From positions 6,073,000 through 6,136,999 of the forward strand of contig OZ005691.1 in assembly GCA_963930775.1 (NCBI GenBank): DNA of 64,000 nucleotides, written 5' to 3'. The first letter of the stretch is position 1. Every line of letters begins with the position of its first letter. Shown one piece after another: positions 1 to 11,833 of this stretch. Position numbers and translations under genes: made by a program. The DNA comes from Cliona cf. orientalis (Eukaryota; Porifera; Demospongiae; Clionaida; Clionaidae). The notes beneath the pieces were generated by a model. The model worked only from the letters and a program-made list of their open reading frames with translations, made no database searches and was not told the origin of the DNA.

Positions 1-6
1 CGGGTT

Positions 7-300
7 GGTCGTGGCATGGCACACAGCATGCGTGCTATACATATAATATATATATATGGTGCAAGGCTAGCTTTATTTATCCACGGGATTACGTCAGCCA
101 AGAGAACGCATGAAGTTCGGCTGACGGTACTTGTCAGAGAAAGTAGCACTCAGCTTGTAATGTATTCGCTGGATTCATGCATCAGATACTCTACATATAT
201 TATACCGATTTTCATGTCTCAGAAAGACTCCATGGAGGCCCTGAATTTCCTGGTAATTATCTCATAGATTATATCATCATTACCTAATAACCGCAGAAAA
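7..300 (+). repeat. Dispersed repeat A (partial copy)
   Basis: The segment from the GGCATGGCACACAGC stretch to the end near ACCTAATAACCGCAG recurs at about 31960-32860 and, in the opposite orientation, at about 60165-60840. Shared blocks include GGCTAGCTTTATTTATCCA, GATTACGTCAGCCAAGAGAA and GAGAAAGTAGC. No coding capacity is convincing. It lies upstream of the first visible PIGM exon, so it is probably intronic. Confidence 0.8.
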
Positions 301-777
301 TAAAATTACTACCGAGCATGTAATTATTAAAAAATTGAGAGCATAATAATAAAACAATGAGCATAATTGGCTTGGTGCTAGGAGTTATAATAAGAACTTA
401 AAAGTATAATATGCGTGTCCCTAACAAAAACCCTGGTCACATTATTATCTAATCATAGAAGAATGAATGATTAAAATTAAGGGTAGTCTTATGGCCTATA
501 ATGCTGCAAACTAGTGCCCTCCCGACATCTTCCTCTACCTATGACGATGTAATTATGTGAATGATAAGTATGTACATGTACATACTATTTAGATCTGGGG
601 AATAATTATGGTTCTATATGATTTTGATAGATCACTGGTACGCAATTTAAAGATTCCAGCACAGCCAAGCGTCCCAACATTATCATTGCCCATAATATGC
701 ATGCAAACTCACCCTTATAGCAGATAGTTCAGCAAAATGAAAAATTTTTATGTGACATATAATTTCTCCATATGCAG
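301..777. other. Probable PIGM intron sequence, nothing recognised
   Basis: AT-rich, with no coding frame resembling the upstream part of PIGM. I looked for the exon that should precede 778 and did not find it, so it probably lies left of the window. Confidence 0.5.
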
Positions 778-1290
778 TATTTCCTGTGGTACCTGTGTCT
801 GCTACCCCTCATCCTCCCATTCTCCACACTATGCCTCCGTGATGCGGTTGTCATGGCAACCCTTTGGTTCTTTGGACAGGTATAGACATGATTTAAATAT
901 TAATTTTATTAATTAGTTTATTAAGAGTGCACCAGTATATAGATACACAATATGGAACCTCCTTACATTGGGGGGGAGGGGGGGGCTATCCTATATTATA
1001 GCTAGTTGTGCTGTGTGCTTAAGGAGTGTTGCTTCTGTATCAAAGTCTGTACATCATTATCTCAGTAAAGTGCTACTATACAGGCATCTAATGAATCACT
1101 ACAGGGTCTATGGCTAGCTCCTGCATACTTTCTGGAGTTCCAAGGAGTCAACACCTTCTCTCTGATATGCTTGGCAGGACTGATCTTCTTTGCTATCAAT
1201 GTATATATTCTTGTCAAGATCACCAGCCATCATCGCTTTTTGCCAACTTTCAATAAAGGACACATTTTAAAAAGAAAATTTGGAAACTAA
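778..1290 (+). CDS. PIGM: GPI mannosyltransferase 1 (PIG-M), last two exons
   Basis: PIG-M adds the first mannose to the GPI-anchor precursor in the ER lumen, using dolichol-phosphate mannose. Two exons are visible. Exon 778-879 (34 codons, after TATGCAG, before GTATAG) reads [14 protein letters not shown], then ends in LWFFGQ. Exon 1105-1290 (61 residues plus TAA) starts [14 protein letters not shown] and ends KRKFGN. These match the last transmembrane helices of the PIG-M family, including the W-x-x-PAY-x-LEFQG segment. The join is phase 0. The 5' three quarters of the gene, including the lumenal catalytic Asp motif, lies outside the window. Part of the upstream intron is occupied by repeat A. 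A possible poly(A) signal AATAAA is at 1414-1419. Confidence 0.9.
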
Positions 1291-1484
1291 CGTATGTACA
1301 TGTAGGATCAGTATTTACACTAAGTAGCAGTCTGTACATGTACATGTACTGCATGTGACATCACAGTGGCTGTGTACACATCTTTTCAGTGAAATACTAT
1401 TACTTATCATTGAAATAAAAAGATGTATAGGGATGTAACATGCATGTAGTGTAAGTGTAACTCTTGCTTGTATACTTTTTATGC

Positions 1485-1804
1485 ACCTACCAATTGTATG
1501 CCTTACTACCCCCCACCCGAGGTACGTGTATACCTGGGCAAGGTGCGGATTTGACTAATCAAGTTACATGTATCAAGCGCCCCACCCACGGGTTCATGTT
1601 TCTCATCAAATCCCCAGTGCTATCCCACCATCAAACCAGGGGGAGAGAAGGGGATTTGACTAGGCCAGTTTACAGACGTTACTGGTTGGAGTATATGGCT
1701 ATATCAATCGCCTGCCTGCCCCCGGGGAGAAAATCTTGATCAAATCCCCCTGGAGTCCCAAGGTAACGCTCGAGAGGAGGGTAGTGGGCATACAATTGAT
1801 AGGT
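1485..1804. mobile_element. MITE-like inverted-repeat element
   Basis: The left end CACCTACCAATTGTATGCC and the right end (reverse complement TACCTATCAATTGTATGCCC) form imperfect terminal inverted repeats of about 25 bp around about 270 bp of non-coding DNA. Inside, ATTTGACTA and TCAAATCCCC blocks recur in both orientations. No clear target duplication was found. Confidence 0.6.
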
Positions 1805-2478
1805 ACATTAGTACTACCATCCCATTTAAATTAATTTTTGTACTTGTACAATTGCAAGTACAAGTCCACCATATTATAGCATTTGGTTCATTTTTAATGT
1901 GCCACTGTTGATAGGTATTGTGTCGTGATAATAATTATTATATAAGTGGTGATTGGAGAACCATGGACTCACATTGTGATAGAACGTGCACATATTAATT
2001 ATTATAAAGCTGTTATCGTGTGCTCCTCATATGCTCCAGAACGCCATCGAAGGACAAAGCAAGGACTTAGGTAGTCATGGCGTTGCTAGAGGACTGGAGT
2101 TTCTGTCTGTGTTGCTGATCGAAAAGTGGCTGCCAGATTTCAATCTAATGGGTGTGGTTTTATCACATGTGACACTAGTATAGCTCTTATATCATGGCGC
2201 AATACCTTTAAGGTCTTGACATTAAATTTTAATATCCGCATGTATGTGACAACCTGAATTATTATGCTATGATGTCATATTCTTTGCCAGCACATGCATG
2301 TGTACATATAAGTCAATTCCATCAACTTTCTAACACCTTTATACAATAAATGATCTTGTACCTTAAGTTTTTTACACGATAAAATTTAAAAATGCAGTCT
2401 GTGTATTGATCTCAATTGTTATCTAAGCTGGCTGTACATGTACATGTACTGTGACTGACTATTATATTGTTTCATGTA
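1805..2478. other. Intergenic, nothing recognised
   Basis: AT-rich DNA with short TGTACATG-type palindromes. An open frame at 1986-2183 has no family resemblance and no splice or start context. Confidence 0.5.
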
Positions 2479-2641
2479 TCAAGGAGTCTCTACAAATTTG
2501 GGTATCTTTGGTTGCACAAACTCGTAAGCCACATTCTCAGCCAGATCAATTTTGTGATCTGAGTAGTGGTTTGCAATCATTTCCGAAGTTACAGCTTCGT
2601 ACACATGACCAGTGCTAGCACGACTCGACTGATGATGGCTG
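2479..2641 (-). CDS. Possible orphan terminal exon with Tyr-rich tail
   Basis: On the minus strand a CCGTTAG acceptor is followed by an open frame of about 53 residues ending in TGA at 2479. It contains GHVYEAV, NHYSDHK and ENVAYEFVQPKIP, a spacing of Tyr motifs seen in cytoplasmic tails of receptor-type proteins. No upstream exon was found, and a dispersed repeat begins about 20 bp beyond the acceptor. It could be a stranded last exon or a chance frame. Function unknown. Confidence 0.3.
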
Positions 2642-2661
2642 CTAACGGAGATATTATTATT

Positions 2662-3240
2662 AACCCTCGCTGCAAAGCGTAGGCGGAGGGTTACAGCAAT
2701 CGTTTGGCAATTTTTGTCCGTCCGTCTATCCATCCGTCGCAACCCTGTTTTGCTAAATGGTAAGGGTCGTCATAGAGAAAGTACGCATTCTAGGTATACG
2801 TGGCATAAAGGAAGAGTGGTCATCCTGCCCAGTGAAGCCAGTCTGTGTTCACATGGCACCTACCTTAACTACATGAATGATTGCCTTTCTGTGCTTTGCT
2901 GGTCAGTTGTCAATGCAGTGACAGTGTAAACAGGCAGTGGCTCTCAAGTGCATAATTCAGTTGAAGTATGTCACAGAGGCTTTCAGTTTATATAGTGGCA
3001 TAGCCAGGTGCCTCAGTTCCCCCAACTCTTAGATCACTGACTCTGAAGAGAATAGTACCAGAACCCTGTTTAGGTGCAGGGTATGTACCTGTTCAGGTGT
3101 ATGGTATGTACATGTACACATGTAGTTCAATACTGCTGATATTGAATATGCACAGTAGTATACACAGTGAGCCATGCTATAATAAATTATGCATGCATGT
3201 AGCGGTGAGGGTTCTGCACTCCTGTGCATTCATTATTCCT
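2662..3240 (+). repeat. Dispersed repeat F, copy 1
   Basis: Starts with the foldback ACCCTCGCTGCAAAG / AGGCGGAGGGTTA and ends near AGCGGTGAGGGTTCTGC. A second copy with the same order of blocks lies at 56848-57385. Shared internal blocks include TTTTGTCCGTC, GGCATAAAGGAAGAGTGGTC, AGGCAGTGGCTCTCAAGTGC and ACCAGAACCCTGTTTAGG. Copy 1 carries an extra stretch with TGTACATGTA repeats near 3080-3125. Open frames in it are not conserved between copies. Confidence 0.85.
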
Positions 3241-3509
3241 GCATTCAAGGGACTCTGTGGGTCTTGGATTTCTGCCAGGTGCTAGTCGACATAGACCACA
3301 GATGCAGTAATTGAAACAATGTTGAAGACAGTCACAGAGGATACCAGGGTTATTATGAGTCCATCATATATGCCTCTAGACTTGCCATCTGTATGTTAGT
3401 TTATTATGATATAATTTCATATGTCCACACATGTGTGAGGAACATATTGTCCATGCAATGCTTGTGACCCAATACATATTATAATAATTATAATATATAT
3501 TATTATGAA

Positions 3510-4240
3510 TACCATAGTGTCCCGGGTAAGCGCCCATGTACCCCATTAAATTAAATTAATTTAATTTAATTTTAATTATTATTTTCAAATGTAGCAGCTT
3601 CTATATAAATGTGTGTATAGTTATGTGATCAGGGTTATTTTGCATATTATTACTGTGTTTATGTGCAAGCTAAAGATATTAATTATAATTTAAATTTTGC
3701 GCGATTTTCTGGTCAAGGTCGTCACGCACTCCATTAAGATACACTATGAAAAATCCTAGAACGCGAATTTTCTTGCGCTAATTAGATCATGCGTTCTATT
3801 AGCATAAACACGATATTATGCAAGCATGATACTGTGTTTATTAGGATATTAACTTTTATGTCCAGCCATGTGTAACTACCATAATTCATGTTAACTAATT
3901 TTTATTCACAAGATTTTTGTGTAACATGGTTACTATGATTAGCAGCCAACTCCAGGGTAAGTACATAGCATGGTCCATCCCAAATTGTGCTCTGCTGTGT
4001 ACTTGATGTTGTATACTTGATGTTGTTCTCTTAGTCCATATCAGCAATAATGTATTAATTATGCTAAAGTTTTCCCTGTAATTGTACTGAAGTGTATAGT
4101 CATGTATTAAATTCACATAAATTGATTACTGAAAAACAGACGCTTTTTTGGTAAAGGTCGTCAAGTGCTCTATATACACACATTATGAGAATTCCTAAAA
4201 TGCTAATTTCTTGCATTAAATTTAATGTGAACATTAATTA
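3510..4240. repeat. Repeat fragments (families D and G)
   Basis: 3512-3545 is one end of family D (TGTCCCGGGTAAGCGCCCAT), and family D also occurs at 9578, 16972 and 24198. Two related stretches, about 3690-3800 and 4130-4220, share TTTCTGG(T)-AAGGTCGTCA and TTATGA(G)AATTCCTA(A/G)AA-type blocks with about 32155-32250 (family G). No coding signal. Confidence 0.55.
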
Positions 4241-4395
4241 CATTCCAATGTGTCTACGTAGGCAATTATTGAATTCTGCTGCGACAACTCATTGTACACA
4301 ATTTTACCAGACCCCTTTTTCGTGTGCATTTTAGGGGGCTGGGACACGAGACACTGTGCCCGGGGTGCGGCCACGGTACGAGGCTAGATAACAAC

Positions 4396-4757
4396 GATAA
4401 GGATCTCGTTATGTTCAGAGATCCTATGAGAACTTAGAAAATGTTCGAGAAGTGAAAAAAAAAGATCAAAGTATAAAGCGAGATTTGAACCCGACACATT
4501 CTGTTCCACCCACAAAAGCCTCAAGCACTACACCACTGCTGTTATCGCTGCTGCCAATCATTATTTTAGCTACCCCTTTCATAGACAAACCCTAGAGACT
4601 AACCCTGCTACCATTGGCAACCCATCCCCAAACCCCCAGCCCCTCCCATCCATACCGCGTATATTATTATTATACGTTATATGCGTGCGTGATTGCGTCA
4701 TAATCACACGCCAATAATCTAATTAGGATCTCTGTACATAACGATTTCGGATAATGA
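4396..4757 (-). mobile_element. Inverted-repeat element with tRNA-like core
   Basis: Ends are GGATCTCGTTATGTTCAGAG and its imperfect inverted partner CTCTGTACATAACGATTTCG. Inside, on the minus strand at about 4470-4560, is a degenerate tRNA-like head with a GTGGTGTAGTGCTTGAGG-like A box and a GGGTTCAAATCTCG B box. Either a SINE fragment captured in a MITE or a chance tRNA-like stretch. Confidence 0.4.
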
Positions 4758-6010
4758 CGAACTAATGAGGGGCGTGGCTATGACTATTGCGCACTCGATA
4801 GGGTAGAGAAGGAAAGATAGCACTATCACCAACAAAAAGAGCAGCACTATATTATTGCAAATAATAATTATGCCACGTATAAGTAAGACAGACTCAATTA
4901 CAGCCTACAGAAAGACCCCTTACCCATGTCTCCACCCACCTCCGTTCGTGCAAGCGGGTAGCAACTACCAAGTATAGCTGGTAGAGAATGGACAACGGCG
5001 CATGCCATTACTGGACGCGGATGATAAATTTTACACGTTACTGTTGCTATTGTGAATACAGGACACGTAAATGGCCTAGAAGGCATCTCCTTGCTTCCTG
5101 CTTTTAGATTTGAAGATCCATCTAAAAATTGTGTGAAACAGAATGTGAATACGCAATATTTACAATGTCCATAAACTACCTCTTTTGGTTTATGCTTAAA
5201 ATTAATATGATAATCCTTTAAAAACTAATGGCTTCGTGTGGTCTACAAATAACGAGAAATCTTAGGAAAACAGCTGTTAAGTTGCAACTGCTTAAGTTAG
5301 AGTGGTGCTGTGTTGCTTCTATATCCCTGGCCCACCAAAATGAGATACAGAATAGTGCTTTCATTGTCCCTGCCTCATGGCAAGTGGTAAAGGATTACAT
5401 ACAATAACTATGTCATACATGTATAAATTATGTGCGAGGCATCCATTAACTGCAGCTATACTTCTGTCTGGAAATATCCTACCCTACAGTAACTCAATCT
5501 CTACGTATAATATGAGTTAATGGGGAAAACCATATCAGGTGGCATTGATGCATGAACTAGAGCTCTCTCAAGCACAAAACCCTCGGCGTGTTTCATAGCA
5601 TTAGCTAGCTATGGCTGGGGACAAGGCTAATGTTATGCTTGCACAGCAGTTTTGTTCAAGGTTCAACAGCTAGCTCACAGCAATGACAATCTCAGTGTAT
5701 TGTATCAAGCCCCACACTGTGGTGCCAGCTATTGCATATCCAATATTATCACTGCAGGTTGCTTACATATTATGGGTCCACTGAAGCACTGCATGCATGC
5801 ATACATGTACAAGCTTAGCTAGCCAGCCTTAATCTGGGTGAAGGGGCTGGCAACATACATGTAGCTACAAATTGAATGTAGACTAGTCCAGTCTATGCTA
5901 GCAGCAGTGTGTACTGAACAAACTACTCCATAATTACAAGAATACACACACATAATATGCATGCACGTGTGTGTGTGTGCTTGATCAGCAGTTTATTATG
6001 CACAAAGAAA
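4758..6010. other. Intergenic, nothing recognised
   Basis: No exon, RNA gene or repeat I can support. Short GCATGCATGC palindromes occur near 5793 and 5958. Confidence 0.5.
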
Positions 6011-6350
6011 GTATATTAAAGCCAAGAAGCGTTGTTGATAGTCTACTGTAATCAGTGATGAGTCAGTCAAGTTATAAGAACTATCGCTAGACCTACACAC
6101 TAGTTTTCTTGAAAAGAAGCTATCGCTGCCTCTTTTGTCCATTGTGAGCTGGTCAAGAAGCTAAGAAGGCTGTAGTGGTCAGCAAATATCGCCAGAACTT
6201 CTGAACAAATTTAGCGTTTTCAACAAAATCCACACAATGCATATGTTGAAATCAGCATAGAAAGCCTAATGATACCTGATTTTCAACGTATAAATGAGGT
6301 ATGTAGCAGCTAGCTCGATAACAGAGAGACAGACAGACACATGCATACAT
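6010..6350 (+). repeat. Dispersed repeat C, copy 1
   Basis: Blocks GTGATGAGTCAGTC, GTTATAAG(A/G)ACTATC and AGACCTACACACT recur in the same order at 22485-22690, and the downstream AATGAGGTATGTAGCAG block recurs at 23640-23665. This copy provides the uninterrupted version of the site (TTTTCTTGAAAAGAAGC, about 6108) that carries a 48-bp hairpin at 22578. Confidence 0.75.
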
Positions 6351-6711
6351 ACAATATTTGAATTAATATCACCATCAACAGGTGCATGATAATGGAGAAA
6401 AGCAAGCGTAGGGATATATAGTGGATGTGATTATCCCTACAAATCTTGTTTGTGTATACTTTTTGACCCTGCCATCCTTACTTCATCTTTCAATAACGTT
6501 TTTTATGCTTATAATGAAGTAAGTGTCATGCTTTTGGTTTGTAGTTATACCACGCTTTGGAGGAAGTCATACTGTCAATAGCTTTGCATGGTCGGACAAT
6601 GGACCATATCCATTATGCAGAAAACAACGCACACCATGTTCTGGGGGGTACTGCCTGTGCATGCTCAAGCTGCACACAGGATTTTACAACAATTTCAGAG
6701 AAGTATAGCTG

Positions 6712-6938
6712 ACAATTGAAGGGCTGAGAGCCATAGTCACAAATGTTGAATTAGCCCCCCGAATCTTGAAAATATGTTTAAAATGTGTTTCATGAGCTAC
6801 AGAAAATTCACATTTCTGAAAATTTCAGGAACTTGGTAGAGTACAATGTATGGTTTTTAGTCCATTTTTGGGCTTTTTAGACAATTCCCCACATTTAATT
6901 TGGGGTTAGCCCACTATGGTTCTCGGCCCTTCAATTGA
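6712..6938. mobile_element. MITE with about 25-bp inverted ends
   Basis: The left end CAATTGAAGGGCTGAGAGCC and the right end, whose reverse complement is CAATTGAAGGGCCGAGAACC, enclose about 180 bp without coding capacity. Confidence 0.75.
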
Positions 6939-7633
6939 GACAAGTACACACGTTATAATACTTTGTTGAACATGCATTCAAGTGAAAGAGCTACTCAAGA
7001 AGAGGCAGAAAAGTCTTACTTGACAACCTGAAGCATTCTCTACGAAGTGCAATCCACCTCCCAGTGAAGGCGCTTTCATGGAGAGCTGTTTCTGAGATGT
7101 TTCAGGGATTCGAACAGTTTCTATATAGGTGGGAGAGATAAAGAAAAAGAGAGAGGGGGGCACGTCGAGTGTTTTCATGCATCAAAAATGCACGTTGGAA
7201 GAGTATTTCATGCATCCGGGAATTCGAAAACGCACTTCGGGGCAAGATGAACATCGTTCACAGTCGGCCAGGGTCAATATGTACCATGGATAGTTAGTAT
7301 CCTTCTCAGCCACCATACTCTCTTCCTCAACGTCTTGGTTTCGGCAAAACTGGATCATGGAGATGCCTGCAATCGATCAGACTGCGCAATAACTTGTACC
7401 AGTAAACGATTAAATTTAATTACAACAACATGTCACGTTGAGGTTCGCTTTAATTGATGAAGATGCAATTAAATAATAATTATTATTGATTACATCAATG
7501 GTAAATCAAGGAATTAAATCTATAAGTGATCACAAAATCTGTGGTAGTGTGGTCTGTCTCAAACTAGAAATGTGAATAATACAGAAACAAAAGATTTAAT
7601 TAATATATAAAAATACAACTTCACTTAGTAAAT
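6939..7633. other. Intergenic, 3' of the Death/ANK gene
   Basis: No supported feature. TTTAATTAAT-rich sequence just left of 7633 would hold the 3' UTR of the minus-strand gene. Confidence 0.4.
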
Positions 7634-10600
7634 TTAGGATGAATGAACTTTTAAATACTCTACAACATGATGATGACCATGGCTACGTGCCATTTTCCTT
7701 GGTGTACCATTGTGCTGCCCTCTGATGTTTGGAGGACAGTGGAGCACTTCAACGAAGAATTTGACAAGTTTTAGGTGGCCGCATCTGGAAGCATCATGAA
7801 GAGGAGTGTTGTTATCTGTGGCAATACACAGTGGGTCACAGTGCTGCTTCAGGGTGAGGTACTGCACTACCTCAAGATGACCACACTGAGCTGCGAGGTG
7901 CAAGGGCGTTACTCTCTCACTGTCCAAATGGGATGGATTACATTTACACTGTTCTACTAAGTATTTGATGATGTGCAGATGTCCTCCTTGGGCAGCAGAA
8001 TGGAGGGCAATTCTACCTCCAACTCCAGTAGTCCTACCCTGGTACTGAACAGGTAGAGCAATATTTGGGTCACATTTTAGGTCTGTGATGAAGTATTCGA
8101 CTAGCTGTAAGTGTCCTTTTAAAGCCGCGAAATGGATAGGATTTGCTCCACCTATACCTCTGCTAGTAACTATATTCCTGAGTGGAAGAAACTTGCTTAG
8201 TTCATTTACCAGATATCTCACAACATTAATATCCCCAGCCTGAGAAGCAAGATGCAGTGGAGTAGTGCCATTGTGAGCACAAGACAGTGGATCCATCTGT
8301 TGCTCGGCAACCAGATAGCGGACTATATCAAGATGCTTACCAGCTGCTGCATAGTGAAGAGGTGTCGCACCTCGAATGTCTTGACTTGCTGGATTACATC
8401 CCTTTTCTTCGATGAAATATCTCAGCACTCTTAGCTGGCCACCCCAAGCTGCACAGTGAAGTGCATTCCTTCCAAATATGCCTTCTTTCTCCAATCGATC
8501 AAACCGCCACTTTTCAGTTACTTCCTTTACTTTCTTCAAATCTCCTCTTTCTGATGCTATATGTAGTTCAGTTTCACTAGGTATAGTGAACTGGTAGTCC
8601 CCACAGGAGAGCTGAACAACACCTACACTGGATAACTCGGCTTCCTGCTCGCTAGAGAGAGGAAAGATGGCTTGCTGGACAGAGTGAAGAATTTGAAAGA
8701 TCAGCTTGATGCTTCCAGGTTTAATGTAACACAGTCGTAGTGTTACATTGGAGATGTTCAAAACATTCTGTAAGTTGCTGACAAATGCTGATAAATGGTT
8801 CACATTGCACTTGTCAAATGAATCATCCAGTGTCACAAGCATATTTGCTTGTCCTTCATAACTTTCACCGACTTCTGATGGGCACTCGAATACATGGCGC
8901 TCCCCATACTTAGCGAAGTCCTCCTCGTACTTGGCTAGCTTCTCTTTGTCCTGCTCAGTTCCTAGCTTCTGTATGATGTGTGCCACCAGTCGATAGTTAA
9001 AGAACGAACAGTATTTATTGACAACTGACATGGCATCATCGACTGACTCAGACTTCCTTAGTTCTGGTAATTGATGTCTGAAAACAGGCTCACCGGAATC
9101 ATCAAATGTTGGCTTTAACTGTCCTAGGCATTCTAAATGACGAGCCAATTCTCTTACTGGAATGTTACTTCTTTGTAAAGAATCAGTTGTTGATGAAAAA
9201 AGTTCTTGGAATTTATACATCATTTCTTCAGATTCAGCATAAAGCCTCTGGTGAAGTTCTTGTTTTTTTTCATCACTCATATCTTTCAGATTCAAGCAAT
9301 GGAAAGTAAAATGAGGCTTAGCAACATCAGAAGTTGGTACATTGGTCTCCGGAGTAGCTGATAGAAAAAATGTTTATGTAAAGCAAATTAATTTATAGGA
9401 GATGATGCAATACCTTGTACACACAGATCAACTTTTGCCTGTGAGTCACTACCTTTATCATTGGAAGCTACAAGTATAGAGAATAATATTTACAGTAGCA
9501 TCATCCCCAGGCCTTCTGATTGGGGGGGGGGGGGGGAAGACCTAGTGAATGAGCATGTGCCGTTATTATACACATTTTGAATACCATTGTATCCCGGGTA
9601 AGCACCCATGGGTGCTTAAACGTAACTCGCAGTTTTGCCCTGCATAGGCGCTTACCCAGGATATAACTTATGTACATATTCTGCCTAGTATACTTACTCT
9701 TCATTTTTAATTCCTTGCGTTCATCGGACCTGCAAACGGCAGGCTTGGACAGTTCGAATGTGAATGAGATTTCGAGGTAGCTAGAGCGACGTTGTCGTAT
9801 CAATTGACGAAGGCCTCTTAACAGTGGGGACACTGTCAGGTGTTTAGTGTACACAGGTCAGGAGGTCATTCTTAGACATATGGACCATTTCAGTTGTCAG
9901 CACGTGGTAAGGATTAGTGTGTGGACGGTAAATTATATGGAAAATGTAGCGCATGCATGCGCATGCAATGGATACCAGGGCTTCTCTCCCCCTCCCCCAA
10001 GCCTGGGGACAAGTCTGTATTTACAGTAACCATAAACCTACCATCTAGTACCATAACAGTCTGAGAATGCTTAACAGCCAGGCTTTCAAACAAACGCTTG
10101 TCTACTTCAGCCACAGCTTTGAGAAGACTCCTCCATGAAGGTCTACCGAATGTATCTGTGTTGTAATTTTGCCTGATCCAGTGTTTGAGGGCTTCGCTCC
10201 AACAGTGGTAGTTGTCACCAGAGCCCTTAATGTTATCAATCACATCACATGACAGGCCAAGGTATGTGCTCAACTGCTCCCATTTGGCAGCTAGTGACTT
10301 ACACTCTATCACAACAATATTCCAGTCCTCTATTTCTGCAGTGATAAAAAATGAGTTGCCTAGTCATGTCAGACTGCAAAATTAATATTGAAATTATACC
10401 AAAAGTTTTCCTCTCAACAGTCATAAGAATTTCTTCAATCTTTTGATCTAAATAAAGAAAATCCATTACAACACATTCTGCTAGGCACTGATTCCAGTAT
10501 TGAGGGGGGGGGGGGGCAGGGGGAAGGAGAGGCTGCTAAATTTGTAATGTAATAAAACGACGGGTTGAAATACCTATTCAATATCAAGGCAAGGCAATAA

Positions 10601-11833
10601 AGGAGGACAGAGCTCGTTGTCAATCACAGTCAGCGCAAGGAGCGGAAGCTATGCGTTGCCAGACTACAGTAGCTATATTTGCATACAAAATAGACACTAC
10701 GTGGAAGGGGCTATCAGGCAGGCACATGGCAATAATGACTGTCATGGCCTGGTTGGATCTGTGTTAGTGGTCTATCATGGCATGCTATGGGTTTAAACTT
10801 AGTTTTTGAGTTGCAGCTATTCCAGTCCGACAAACTCTGAGACTTTTGCTCAGGCTTGCCCCAAACAGGCTCAGCATGACACTAGTAGCATAAGTATAAG
10901 CAGGAGTACATTACAAGGAGTGTGCAACACACACAGTCTATAGTAGTACAAACATCATTTTCCAGATATGATATCACAACCACCCTTGTACGTACGTACA
11001 TGGGCCTGAATATCATTAGAAGGTACTTAAGTTCAACCACTGAGTTACATTCTGTATAGCTGCAGCTGCAGCTAGTTACTATCAAAACACTGGTTTTAGT
11101 GGTTGCATATTAATGATATTCTGTGACATCAAATCTGGAAAGAGATGATTGTACTATTACTATGTGGGTTGCATACTCCTAGTAATGTACTCCTGGTATA
11201 AGTCATGATCTCACTTGGTCCAGGGTTGAGTTCCACATCTCCAGACATGATGAGTCGTTGACGTATGACCAACTGTGTTGATCGAGGCTGGAGTGACCCA
11301 GACCACACTGACCCCACTCCAGAGTACATGAATACTTCACAAAAAGCATGGCAAACTAGCCGCTCCTTGGTGACCTTTGACCCCACCATATCACGGCTCT
11401 GTCCAGTACCTGTCACATTGTAGTCTAACTGTCTGCAAAGTTCTCCCGTTAGGAAACACCGTTTCAGAAATAGCCACAGAACGAAAAAAAATTTATAGCC
11501 GATCACCAATGTACCACACAGTGCTGCCAACAATTGAAACAGTTTCTCTATGATCCTCCAACAAAAATCTAGTAGCAAAGAGACAAAGAAGACAAGAAGC
11601 CAATGGCGTCTCTTGAACGACCGCCAATGCTTGGAGTGAATCACGTGATTCAGGCAACAGATGAGAAGGAATAGCAACATCCATCCACTGCACACACCCC
11701 CCTCGCTCATCTGCCTCTTGTAGTGCTGGCTGGACATCCTCCTAATTGCAAGGATCCCTCTAATCCGGCGACGATCATACTTGTCAGGGAGGTCGGAACG
11801 AGCCTGGGAAACGTCGAGATCAATTCCATCCAT
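7634..11833 (-). CDS. 2A-containing membrane/Death-domain/ankyrin protein
   Basis: Five exons join in frame into 912 codons: 11833-11215, 10447-10400, 10335-10042, 9467-9414 and 9357-7634. All four introns are phase 1. Exon 1 (206 residues) has hydrophobic stretches at about 51-66, 78-93 and 97-124, then ends in SGDVELNPGP, a canonical 2A-like motif. Exon 3 is a Death domain (about 230-310; LAAKWEQLSTYLGL, CWSEALKHWI, GRPSWRSLLKAV). Exon 5 has a region of about 240 residues I cannot name (VNKYCSFFNYRLVAHIIQ), then about nine ankyrin repeats (about 601-905). If 2A works, ribosomes release a 205-residue membrane peptide and then make a 707-residue soluble Death/ANK protein starting at Pro. Death domains recruit signalling partners and ankyrin repeats bind protein. 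The start ATG at 11833 is the first in frame in the visible context. Exon joins are inference. Confidence 0.8.
9524..9537 (+). repeat. Poly(G) run in an intron
   Basis: About 14 G in the intron between the Death-domain exon and the next short exon. A similar run lies at about 10503-10516 in the exon 1/2 intron. Such runs are frequent in this window (21219, 44905, 54574). Confidence 0.8.
9578..9668. mobile_element. Family D palindromic MITE fragment in intron
   Basis: GTATCCCGGGTAAGCACCCA at the left and GGCGCTTACCCAGGATA at the right form inverted ends. It lies in the intron between exons 3 and 4 of the Death/ANK gene. Confidence 0.7.
11216..11239 (-). other. 2A-like ribosome-skipping motif (DVELNPGP)
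   Basis: The minus strand encodes D-V-E-L-N-P-G-P as residues 199-206, preceded by TQLVIRQRLIMSG. This matches the consensus D-(V/I)-E-x-N-P-G-P used by 2A and 2A-like peptides to skip the Gly-Pro bond. A GTGAGA splice donor follows one base after the Pro codon, so the motif sits exactly at the exon end. Confidence 0.85.

Noticed and set aside
4898-5086. 62-residue minus-strand frame
   Set aside because: No start context, splice partner or recognisable motif.
8252-8434. Plus-strand frames inside the ankyrin region
   Set aside because: Opposite-strand shadows of the long ankyrin exon.
9501-9854. 117-residue minus-strand open frame between Death/ANK exons
   Set aside because: It spans a family D element and a poly(G) run and does not fit the phase-1 exon chain.
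11129-11215. Reading frame continuing past the 2A motif to a stop at 11129
   Set aside because: The GTGAGA donor directly after the Pro codon and the matching phase-1 exons downstream explain the gene better; an unspliced form remains possible.
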